This document shows positions 34,091 through 40,844 of a stretch of DNA of 64,000 bases, one piece after another. The translations under genes and the position numbers were made by a program. The notes below the pieces were generated by a model that saw nothing but the letters and a program-made list of their open reading frames with translations, was not told the DNA's origin and ran no database searches. Source of the stretch: Prevotella sp. UBA1705 (GTDB lineage Bacteria > Bacteroidota > Bacteroidia > Bacteroidales > Bacteroidaceae); the NCBI GenBank assembly GCA_002317385.1, contig DCJH01000006.1, positions 43,789 through 107,788 on the forward strand. Reading direction: 5' to 3'. Position 1 is the stretch's first letter. The number at the start of each line of letters is the position of its first letter.

Positions 34091-34442
34091 CCATAATGGC
34101 CATTATTTTCTACAGATACTATGCGAAAGAGGCAAAGTGCGACAAAAAAGTGTAAAGTTTTAATCCTGAATTGTAAAAAGATAAGAATGGTGTAGTATAA
34201 GTGTAATTACTTGATAATAAGAATAGTGTGTGTTATTCAGTTAAAAGATAATGTCTCTATCTCTATCAAAATATCGGAGAGGATTACTAAAAGAGACAGA
34301 ATAGGCAGCGCGGCCCAGATTTTAAGGCTGATTTGATGGGATGGGTAGCCTGGTAGAAGCGGTAGTTTACTCAGACTGGTAAGAACTTTCTGACTGGTCC
34401 GACTGGTCTGACTGGTCTGATCAAGCACAAAGAATGAGCAGA
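34091..34442. other. Intergenic stretch with 9-base tandem repeats
   Basis: No gene seen. At 34372-34422 the unit CTGACTGGT/CCGACTGGT is repeated about five times. The rest is AT-rich unique sequence. Confidence 0.6.
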
Positions 34443-34483
34443 AAAGAAAATAGGTAGCACCGCTCGTTGAAGTGCTACCTATT
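34443..34483 (-). terminator. Rho-independent terminator of the outer-membrane barrel gene
   Basis: A perfect 12-bp stem (AATAGGTAGCAC at 34449-34460, complement at 34472-34483) is followed on the minus strand by TTTTCTTTTC. It lies 3 bases after the stop codon. Confidence 0.88.
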
Positions 34484-34486
34484 CTG

Positions 34487-35194
34487 TTAGAAGTTCACGC
34501 CGAAGTCCAGATTCAGGCATCCTGTGCGCGTGTCCTCGAAGTCGTAGTGCCCCACATTGGCCAAGCCGATGTCGTAGCTCACACCGAGATAGAGCATCTG
34601 GAAGCTCACACCGCAGCCCACTTTCAGTCCACCGTCGAAGCGGCGGAAGCTGCTCGATGCGTCGTTGTCGAAGCTGGAGTAGGCCTGTCGGTCGCCATAG
34701 TCCTTGATTTTTCCGCTTACTCCGAGGGCCAGATAGCCTCCTGCAAACGGCTCTATGCTCACGCCGGGCGAAGCATAATACTTATATTTGAGCAGCAGCG
34801 GCACTTCGAGATAGTTGAGTCCGTAGGTGAACCTACTGCCCTGATAGTTGCTCTTGCCGCCCTTCTCGGTGTAGTAGAGTCCGCTTTCGAAGAAGAGAGG
34901 AGCAGTGGGAGCAATCTGTGTGCCCACCACAAAGCCCACGTTGAGGCCCGTCTTGGCGTCGGTGGCATCGAGGGCAGGTGCATCAGAGTGTACCGTGGCC
35001 ACGCCGAGGCCCACGCGGAAACCGTAGTAGGTGTTGTGGTAGCGCGGATAGGCACTGTGCATGATACGGCCGGCGGGTCGGCCATAGTAGCCCGAACGTC
35101 TGCTGGGCGGTATGGGCCGCCCGTCAGGATAATATTGGGCCGAGGCCGACGCGACGGTCAGCACGGCCAAACAAGATAGCAAAAACTTCTTCAT
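34487..35194 (-). CDS. Small outer-membrane beta-barrel protein (PorT/OMP_b-brl family)
   Basis: A 235-residue protein with a signal peptide (1-20, ending SASA) and a mature chain of alternating hydrophobic strands: YYGFRVGLGVATV, TGLNVGFVVGTQI, LFFESGLYYTEKGGKS, LNYLEVPLLLKYKYYA, SIEPFAGGYLALGVSGKI, and ending GCLNLDFGVNF, the aromatic terminus recognised by the assembly machinery. This is the eight- to ten-stranded porin-like fold frequent in Bacteroidetes. Residues 20-50 form a proline/arginine/tyrosine-rich linker. It is monocistronic, with its own promoter and terminator. Function unknown. Confidence 0.88.
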   Translation of the reverse strand: MKKFLLSCLAVLTVASASAQYYPDGRPIPPSRRSGYYGRPAGRIMHSAYPRYHNTYYGFRVGLGVATVHSDAPALDATDAKTGLNVGFVVGTQIAPTAPLFFESGLYYTEKGGKSNYQGSRFTYGLNYLEVPLLLKYKYYASPGVSIEPFAGGYLALGVSGKIKDYGDRQAYSSFDNDASSSFRRFDGGLKVGCGVSFQMLYLGVSYDIGLANVGHYDFEDTRTGCLNLDFGVNF

Positions 35195-35220
35195 AACACT
35201 CTCTTATTAAGTTACTTTGG

Positions 35221-35252
35221 CAAAAATAGTGTTTCTTTGCCTATGTTCCAAA
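35221..35252 (-). promoter_or_regulatory. Promoter of the outer-membrane barrel gene
   Basis: On the minus strand TTTG (35252-35249), 20 bases, TATTTTTG (35228-35221), an exact Bacteroidetes -33/-7 match. The leader is about 25 bases. Confidence 0.8.
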
Positions 35253-35780
35253 TGGAAATTGCCTATTATGCCATAGGCATTTCCCTATAAATTCCTCTCG
35301 TCGTCCTGCCGCATCCCCTGTGCGGGGTGCAGCTTGGTCACATGGCATGAGACAGGCTTCAACCCTTTGCCGAATCACTATTCTGTTGAGATTATTCAGC
35401 AATTATTCCCGTTTTCAGCCTTCTTGCTCCAGCCGCCGCAGCGAGATGTTTTCGCCATTTCGCACTCTTTTTCCTCTTTTTCCTACTCCATTTTCCTCCT
35501 CCACCACCCTTTTCTCCTTGCCTTTAGGCCCTTTTCGCGTCGCTATCTCACCTCTTTCGCCTCGCCTTAAGGCTGGTTTCGCATGGCCATTAGGTACTAA
35601 TCGTCTGGCGAAAACATACTAATCGCGTCGCTCCAAAATCCCCCTCTTTCACAACTTCCTCATTATCAGCCTTTTCAAAAATACCTCGTTTTTGCTCCAT
35701 TTCCTCCTCTCGCCCCTCCCATTACGCATATTCTTCCATTGCTTTGGCCCAAACTTCAAATTCTTTCAACATCATTTTTC
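35253..35780. other. Intergenic stretch with AGGCCCTTTTCGC-type modules, no gene seen
   Basis: Low-complexity, C/T-rich sequence with no convincing gene. The words TTAGGCCCTTTTCGCGTCGC, GGCCATTAGGTACTAATCG and ACATACTAATCGCGTCGCT (35525-35632) belong to the same vocabulary as the spacers at 22270-22390, 43900-44060 and 62630-62780. Confidence 0.6.
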
Positions 35781-36130
35781 ACCACAGATTCCACGAATTC
35801 CACAGATGTTTTCTGCCTTTTGCATAGCGTTTTATTGGGTTTTGAAACCACGAATTTCACGAATTCCACAGATGTTTTCTGCCTTTTGCATAGCGCGTTA
35901 TTGGGTTTTGAAACCACGAATTTCACGAATTCCACAGATGTTTTCTGCCTTTTGCATAACGTTTTATTGGGTTTTGGAACCACGAATTTCACGAATTCCA
36001 CAGATGTTTTCTGCCTTTTGCATAACGTGTTATTGGGTTTTGGACCACGAATTTCACGAATTCCACAGATGTTTTCTGCCTTTTGCATAGCGTGTTATTG
36101 GTTTTAGAACCACGAATTTCACGAATTTCA
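35781..36130. repeat. About 66-bp tandem array, five units
   Basis: The anchor CACAGATGTTTTCTGCC recurs at 35801, 35867, 35933, 35999 and 36064, and a last, partial anchor is at 36129. Periods are 66, 66, 66, 65 and 65. Each unit holds CCACGAATTTCACGAATTCC and TGCATAGCG..TTATTGGGTT. Open frames run through it on both strands only because the period is a multiple of three. Confidence 0.93.
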
Positions 36131-36425
36131 CAGATGGCTGGCGCGTGGCTGAGCCATCACCACGGGTTTCACTGACTCGCTCTCGCGAGTAACGGATGGC
36201 ACAGATGATGGACGGGAGGAGCGAGTTATTAGGTGGGGAGATAGAAAAGAAAGGCTTAAATGCAACGCCAAGCGTAATAGCGCACAAACGGTTTCTGCCC
36301 CAATCATAACAGGTTTCTGCCCCGTCCATCATCCGTGAAATCCGAAGCCGCTTGCGGCTCCGTGGAATCAGTGGTGTGGCGACGCCACCTAATATCTGTG
36401 AAATTCGTGTCATCCGTGGTAAAAA
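36105..36425 (-). repeat. Complex intergenic repeat, copy 2 (inverted)
   Basis: About 320 bp. Read on the minus strand it gives the same block order as 31201-31655: GTGGCGTCGCCACACCACTG, CACGGAGCCGCAAGCGGCTT, a two-unit CAGAAACC stretch, TACGCTTGGCGTTGCATTTA, CCGTTACTCGCGAGAGCGAG and CCACGCGCCAGCCATCTGTG. Its two flanks run directly into the tandem arrays. Confidence 0.88.
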
Positions 36426-36675
36426 AAGATAGGAAGTCGCCATTTATAAAGCCTATTTTACCTGTGAAATTCGTGTCATCCGTGGTAAAAAAAGATAGGA
36501 AGTCGCCACTATAAAGCCTATTTTACCTATGAAATTCGTGTCATCCGTGGTAAAAAAAGATAGAAAGTCGCCACCTATAAAGCCTATTTTACCTATGAAA
36601 TTCGTGTCATCCGTGGTAAAAAAAGACAGGAAGTCGCCACCTATAAAGCCTATTTTTTCCTGTGAAATCAGTGTC
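36406..36675. repeat. Second about 66-bp tandem array, four units
   Basis: The anchor CGTGTCATCCGTGGTAAAAA starts at 36406, 36472, 36537 and 36603, with a decayed fifth at about 36670. Each unit also has GAAGTCGCCA and TATAAAGCCTATTTTACC. The core is the complement of the CCACGAATTTCAC core of the first array. Confidence 0.92.
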
Positions 36676-36775
36676 ATACAAGGTGAAAAAGGGCTTGGGG
36701 GTAGAATCAACAAGACATGATTCTCCCCCTAAGCCTACATAGTCGTCCATTCACTGACGCCAGCCTCACCCCCGC

Positions 36776-37471
36776 TCACAGCAGGGTGAGGAGCTCGCGC
36801 ATGCCCTCGGAGGCGCCCTTCTGGATGTGACGGAAGTTGGACATCGCGGAGAAGTTCACCGGGTTGGGGTCTATGAGGTAGATGGGACAGCCCGGGCGGG
36901 TGTAACGCACCAGCCCCGCGGCAGGATAAACATTGAGCGACGTGCCGATGATGACGAAGATGTCGGCCTTGGATGCCTCACGGGCGGCAGGCTCGAGCAT
37001 GGGCACACTCTCGCCGAAAAACACGATGAATGGTCGCAGCAATGAACCATCTGCTGCCTTCGTGAGCGGCTCCACGTCGGACGATTCGGGCGTGAGCTGC
37101 TGGATATACCGGCTGTCGTAGGGGTCGACGGAGGAGCACACCTTGGAGAGTTCGCCGTGCAGGTGGATCACGTTGTGCGATCCTGCGCGCTCGTGCAGGT
37201 CGTCCACGTTCTGCGTGAGCACCGCGATGTCGTAGTTGTTCTCCAGCTGTGCGATGAGCCGATGGCCCTCGTTGGGCTGGGCATCCCATAGTTTCCGGCG
37301 CAGCATGTTGTAGAAATTGGTCACCAACACCGGGTCGGCCTCCCAGCCCTCGTGCGATGCCACCTGCTCCACGGGATAGTTTTCCCACAGTCCGTCGTTA
37401 CCGCGGAAAGTCTTGAAGCCGCTTTCCACCGACATGCCTGCGCCCGTGAGGAATACAATTTTCTTCTTCAT
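36776..37471 (-). CDS. SIR2-family NAD-dependent protein deacylase
   Basis: A 231-residue sirtuin that removes acyl groups from lysines using NAD. The NAD-binding signature is FLTGAGMSVESGF, followed by TQNVDDLHERAG, and the catalytic His105 is in IHLHGELSK. RPFIVFFGESVP and GTSLNVYPAAGLVRYT follow as usual. Only one cysteine (Cys112) lies in the region where four normally bind structural zinc, so the zinc site appears to be lost. The start at 37471 is chosen from the conserved KKKIVFLTGAG opening. It is divergent from the first FKBP gene, sharing the spacer 37472-37591. Confidence 0.93.
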   Translation of the reverse strand: MKKKIVFLTGAGMSVESGFKTFRGNDGLWENYPVEQVASHEGWEADPVLVTNFYNMLRRKLWDAQPNEGHRLIAQLENNYDIAVLTQNVDDLHERAGSHNVIHLHGELSKVCSSVDPYDSRYIQQLTPESSDVEPLTKAADGSLLRPFIVFFGESVPMLEPAAREASKADIFVIIGTSLNVYPAAGLVRYTRPGCPIYLIDPNPVNFSAMSNFRHIQKGASEGMRELLTLL

Positions 37472-37533
37472 AGCTTGATGATTGGTGAATGTTATATTTG
37501 TACAAAAATAGTATTTTTTTGGCAATATAGGCC

Positions 37534-37561
37534 TTGCAAACGATTAAAAATAGTATCTTTG
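37534..37561 (+). promoter_or_regulatory. Promoter of the first FKBP gene
   Basis: TTG at 37534-37536, 17 bases, TATCTTTG at 37554-37561 (exact -7 consensus). The leader is about 24 bases. On the other strand of the same spacer TATTTTTG (37510-37503) may serve the sirtuin gene. Confidence 0.6.
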
Positions 37562-37591
37562 CGCATTAATTATAAAATCAAAGATTACAGA

Positions 37592-38173
37592 ATGGATAAA
37601 GTAAGTTACGCTTTGGGCATGAGCATAGGTCATCAGCTCCAGCAGATGAATGCCACAGAACTGAATGTAGACGACTTTGCGCAGGCCGTGAAGGATGTGT
37701 TTGCCGGCCAGGCAGCATTGACAGACGGCGAGGCACAGACCGCCGTGCAGACATTCTTCGAGCAGAAGGCAGAGGAGCAGGCCAAGGAAGCCAAGTCCAG
37801 CGGCGCAGACTTCTTGGCCGAGAACGGCAAGAAAGAGGGTGTGGTGACACTGCCCTCAGGACTTCAGTATCAGGTGTTGCGCGAGGGCAACGGCAAGCAG
37901 CCCAGTGCTACCGACCAGGTGGAATGCCACTATGAGGGTATGCTCATCAACGGACAGGTGTTCGACAGCAGCTATCAGCGCGGCGAAACCGCTACGTTTG
38001 GCCTCAACCAAGTGATTGCAGGCTGGACCGAGGGACTGCAGCTCATGCAGGAAGGTGCCAAGTATCGCTTCTTCATCCCCTACACGCTCGGCTATGGCGA
38101 GCGCGGTGCGGGGCAGTCGATTCCTCCCTACGCCACCCTCATCTTCGACGTGGAGCTCATCAAAGTGAAATAA
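37592..38173 (+). CDS. FKBP-type peptidyl-prolyl isomerase, cytoplasmic (FklB-like)
   Basis: A 193-residue isomerase that speeds proline cis-trans change during protein folding. It has no signal peptide: MDKVSYALGMSIGHQLQQM opens the FKBP N-terminal helical domain (1-80), and the FKBP domain follows (85-193) with TLPSGLQYQVLREG, VFDSSYQRGE, VIAGWTEGLQLM and a C-terminal ATLIFDVELI. It is the first of three FKBP genes in a row; the second begins 29 bases downstream. The start at 37592 follows a good -7 promoter box, and the longer upstream frame would run into the sirtuin spacer. Confidence 0.95.
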   Translation: MDKVSYALGMSIGHQLQQMNATELNVDDFAQAVKDVFAGQAALTDGEAQTAVQTFFEQKAEEQAKEAKSSGADFLAENGKKEGVVTLPSGLQYQVLREGNGKQPSATDQVECHYEGMLINGQVFDSSYQRGETATFGLNQVIAGWTEGLQLMQEGAKYRFFIPYTLGYGERGAGQSIPPYATLIFDVELIKVK

Positions 38174-38202
38174 ATCAATACAGATAAAAAATCATTAAAC
38201 CA

Positions 38203-39081
38203 ATGAAAAGTTTGAAAGTTTTAGCCGCAATGGCTATCGCTGCCGCCACGTTCAGTGCCTGCGGTAACTCATCAACCCCCAAGGCCGACCTGAAGACCGA
38301 CGTAGATTCTATGAGCTATGCCATCGGACTGGTGCAGTCGCAGTATGTTCGTCAGGCCATCCAGCAGGGTCAGGTCATCGACACTACCTACATGGACGAG
38401 TTTGTGAAGGGTATCAACGAAGGTGTGAATGCCGGCGACGACAAGAAGAAGGCTGCCTATATCATGGGTCTCCAGGTAGGTCAGCAGTTGTCTACACAGC
38501 TCGTTAAGGGTATCAACCACGAGGTTTACGGTGCCGATTCCACCAAGACCATCTCTCTGAAGAACCTGCTCTCTGGCTTCATCACAGGCGCCACAGGCAA
38601 GAAGGGACTCTTCACCACCGAGGCTGCCAATCAGATTGCACAGACCAAGATGGAGGCTATCAAGAGCAAGACCATGATGAAGGAGTTTGGTCCCAATAAG
38701 GAAGCCGGTGAGAAGTTCCTCGCCGACAACAAGAAGAAGCCGGGTGTGGTGACACTTCCCTCAGGTCTTCAGTATAAGGTTATCAAGGAAGGCAAGGGCG
38801 CTATCCCTACAGATACGACCACGGTAAAGGTGAACTACGAGGGCCGTACCATCGACGGTAAGGTGTTCGAGAGCTCTTACACCAACGGCCAGGGCCCCGT
38901 TTCTATCCAGCCCAAGCAGTTCATCCCCGGATGGACAGAGGCCCTTACCCACATGCCCGAGGGCTCTGTATGGGAGGTTTACATCCCGCAGAACCTGGCT
39001 TACAAGGAGCGTCAGGCCGGCCAGATTAAGCCGTTCTCTACCCTTATCTTCAAGATCGAACTCATCAAGGTAGGCAAGTAA
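38203..39081 (+). CDS. FKBP-type peptidyl-prolyl isomerase, lipoprotein
   Basis: A 292-residue FkpA-like chaperone anchored by lipid. The signal ends AATFSACGNSS, with the acylated Cys near residue 21. The N-terminal dimerisation domain (VDSMSYAIGLVQSQYVRQ, about 32-170) is followed by the FKBP domain (185-292) with TLPSGLQYKVIKEG, VFESSYTNGQ, FIPGWTEALTHM and FSTLIFKIELIKV. It is the middle of three tandem paralogues and ends at a strong terminator. It probably assists folding in the periplasm. Confidence 0.96.
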   Translation: MKSLKVLAAMAIAAATFSACGNSSTPKADLKTDVDSMSYAIGLVQSQYVRQAIQQGQVIDTTYMDEFVKGINEGVNAGDDKKKAAYIMGLQVGQQLSTQLVKGINHEVYGADSTKTISLKNLLSGFITGATGKKGLFTTEAANQIAQTKMEAIKSKTMMKEFGPNKEAGEKFLADNKKKPGVVTLPSGLQYKVIKEGKGAIPTDTTTVKVNYEGRTIDGKVFESSYTNGQGPVSIQPKQFIPGWTEALTHMPEGSVWEVYIPQNLAYKERQAGQIKPFSTLIFKIELIKVGK

Positions 39082-39101
39082 TCGCCCGCCAACCCATCAA
39101 G

Positions 39102-39143
39102 ACCCCTCCATCTGGGCCCATCGGCCACGAGGAGGGGTTTTTC
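39102..39143 (+). terminator. Rho-independent terminator after the lipoprotein FKBP gene
   Basis: An 8-bp G/C stem (ACCCCTCC at 39102-39109, GGAGGGGT at 39131-39138) with a 21-base loop that can pair further (GGGCCCATCGGCC), followed by TTTTTC. Confidence 0.8.
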
Positions 39144-39175
39144 TTTGAATCCCAAAACAATAAAACAATATTGAA

Positions 39176-40162
39176 ATGAAGAAGATTCTTTTGACGGCTG
39201 TGGTCATCATGGCCGGTGCTGTGCTTACCTCTGCCCATGCCGATGGTAAGAAAGACAAGAAAAAGAAGCAGGCCACGACCGAGGCCGTGAAGCCTGTGGT
39301 GCTCGCCTCGCCGGCCGATTCGCTGAGCTATGCGGCCGGATATGCTGCCACGCAGGGCCTCATGGCCTATCTGCAGCAGCAGCTTCACGTAGACACCGCC
39401 TACATGTCGGAGTTCGTGCGCGGCTACCACGAGTCTATCTCCAAGGCTAAAGACCCTGCCTATGCCGCCTATGTGGCCGGCACGCAGATAGCCGAGCAGG
39501 CTCGTTCGCGCATCCTTCCCGGCATGGGACAGGAGCTTTCGGGTACCCCCGACTCCCTCCGCGCCGAGCTGTTTCATGAGGGTTTCCTCGCTGGCGTGCA
39601 GGGCAACACCTCTATCTACAATGAGCAGGCAGCCCGAAAGCTGTTCGACGAGAAGGTGAAGACCATCAAGGAGGCCAAGGATGCCGCCCAGAAGGCCGAG
39701 AACGAAGCATGGCTCAAGTCCAACGCTACGAAGCCGGGCGTGGTGGTTCTGCCCTCCGGACTTCAATATAAAGTACTCACTGCCGGCAACGGACCAAAGC
39801 CAACGGCCGACCAGACGGTAGATGTCATCTATGAAGGAAAGACCATCGACGGCAACATCTTCGACGCAACGTCGCGCCACGGCGGCAAGAAAACCGACAG
39901 TTTCCGTTGCAACCAGGTGATCAAGGGATGGACCGAGGCCCTCACCAGCATGCCCGTGGGCAGCAAATGGGAGATTTATATTCCCCAGGAACTGGCCTAT
40001 GGCGAGCGCCAGGCCGGCCAGATCAAGCCCTTCTCGACACTCATCTTCACCGTCGAGCTGGTGGGAATCCAGCCCAGCGAGGCCCCTGTCGCGGCCGATG
40101 CCAAGGCTAAAGCCAGTAAGCCGACAGCTGCAAAGCCCGCTGCCAAGGCCCGCCGCAAGTAG
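39176..40162 (+). CDS. FKBP-type peptidyl-prolyl isomerase, secreted, with basic tail
   Basis: A 328-residue paralogue of the two upstream genes. Residues 1-21 form a cleavable signal (ending TSAHA), without a lipobox. A lysine-rich segment (DGKKDKKKKQ) follows, then the helical N-domain (45-180) and the FKBP domain (about 190-300) with VLPSGLQYKVLTAGNG, IFDATSRHGG, VIKGWTEALTSM and FSTLIFTVELVG. The last 25 residues are an Ala/Lys/Pro tail (AKASKPTAAKPAAKARRK), which could bind nucleic acid, lipopolysaccharide or cell wall. It is separated from the previous gene by a terminator and is perhaps expressed by readthrough. Confidence 0.95.
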   Translation: MKKILLTAVVIMAGAVLTSAHADGKKDKKKKQATTEAVKPVVLASPADSLSYAAGYAATQGLMAYLQQQLHVDTAYMSEFVRGYHESISKAKDPAYAAYVAGTQIAEQARSRILPGMGQELSGTPDSLRAELFHEGFLAGVQGNTSIYNEQAARKLFDEKVKTIKEAKDAAQKAENEAWLKSNATKPGVVVLPSGLQYKVLTAGNGPKPTADQTVDVIYEGKTIDGNIFDATSRHGGKKTDSFRCNQVIKGWTEALTSMPVGSKWEIYIPQELAYGERQAGQIKPFSTLIFTVELVGIQPSEAPVAADAKAKASKPTAAKPAAKARRK

Positions 40163-40200
40163 TCTTCAGCCTGTTCCGGATGGCCGGAGCAGCCTGAAAA

Positions 40201-40241
40201 GTCTGACCTGTCGGACTGGTCCGACCTGTCAGACCAGTCTG
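40201..40241. repeat. 9-base tandem repeat
   Basis: Units of the GTCGGACTGGTCCGACCTGT kind in 41 bases, partly palindromic, placed between the third FKBP gene and the hairpin at 40271-40312. Confidence 0.75.
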
Positions 40242-40270
40242 ATTTTACCCCGATCAGTCCCTTGGGCTAT

Positions 40271-40312
40271 AACAAAATGCACGGATATGATAAAATATCC
40301 GTGCATTTTGTT
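40271..40312. terminator. 18-bp perfect hairpin after the FKBP cluster
   Basis: AACAAAATGCACGGATAT (40271-40288) and its exact complement (40295-40312) with a 6-base loop. The A- and T-rich ends of the stem supply a U-rich 3' side, so it can work as a terminator for the FKBP genes. It also ends at the -33 region of the Lrp-gene promoter. Confidence 0.75.
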
Positions 40313-40341
40313 GCCCGTATCATTTAATTTATCTACTTTTG
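40311..40341 (+). promoter_or_regulatory. Promoter of the Lrp/AsnC regulator operon
   Basis: TTG at 40311-40313, 20 bases, TACTTTTG at 40334-40341 (exact TAnnTTTG). The leader is about 30 bases. Confidence 0.7.
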
Positions 40342-40376
40342 CTACTGATTGAAAAACAGATAGATAAAGTTTTGAC

Positions 40377-40844
40377 ATGGAAAAAATCGATAACTTAGAC
40401 AAGAAGATCCTTTCGATACTATCAAAGAATGCGCGCATTCCGTTCAAGGATGTAGCTGCTGAGTGTGGTGTATCCCGTGCTGCCATCCACCAGCGTGTGC
40501 AGCGACTCATGGAAGCAGGAGTAATCACCGGCAGTGGCTTCGACGTCAATCCGAAGAGCCTCGGCTACAGCACCTGCACCTATGTAGGCCTCAATCTTGA
40601 GCGCGGATCAATGTACAAGGAGGTGGTGAAACGCCTGCTCAACATCCCCGAAATCGTGGAATGCCACTTCACCACAGGCTCCTACACCATGCTTGTCAAG
40701 GCTTATGCCCGCGACAATGAGCAGTTGATGGACCTTCTGAACAACAAGCTCCAGACCATTTCGGGTGTGGTTTCGACCGAGACCCTTATCTCCCTTGAGC
40801 AGAGTATCAAGCGCGAGATACCCGTTAGTTTCGAAGAAGTATGA
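40377..40844 (+). CDS. Lrp/AsnC-family transcriptional regulator
   Basis: A 155-residue DNA-binding regulator that responds to an amino acid or similar small molecule. The N-terminal helix-turn-helix is clear (DKKILSILSKNARIPFKDVA then GVSRAAIHQRVQRLMEAGVI), and the C-terminal RAM ligand-binding domain follows (CTYVGLNLERG through EIVECHFTTGSYTMLVKAYA). The stop overlaps the start of the C26/M19 fusion gene (ATGA at 40841-40844), which suggests that it controls that peptidase and that its effector may be a released amino acid or peptide. It is probably autoregulated through the hairpin and promoter region upstream. Confidence 0.95.
   Translation: MEKIDNLDKKILSILSKNARIPFKDVAAECGVSRAAIHQRVQRLMEAGVITGSGFDVNPKSLGYSTCTYVGLNLERGSMYKEVVKRLLNIPEIVECHFTTGSYTMLVKAYARDNEQLMDLLNNKLQTISGVVSTETLISLEQSIKREIPVSFEEV

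Noticed and set aside
35692..36107. Open frames with 22-residue repeats (such as ISRIPQMFSAFC)
   Set aside because: They come from the 66-bp tandem array, whose period keeps frames open on both strands. There is no ribosome site or signal of coding.
35781..36675. CRISPR array
   Set aside because: The units are direct tandem copies with no unique spacers, and there are no cas genes in the window.
36764..36791. Terminator at the end of the sirtuin gene (CCTCACCC/GGGTGAGG)
   Set aside because: It overlaps the coding end and has no T tract on the minus strand.
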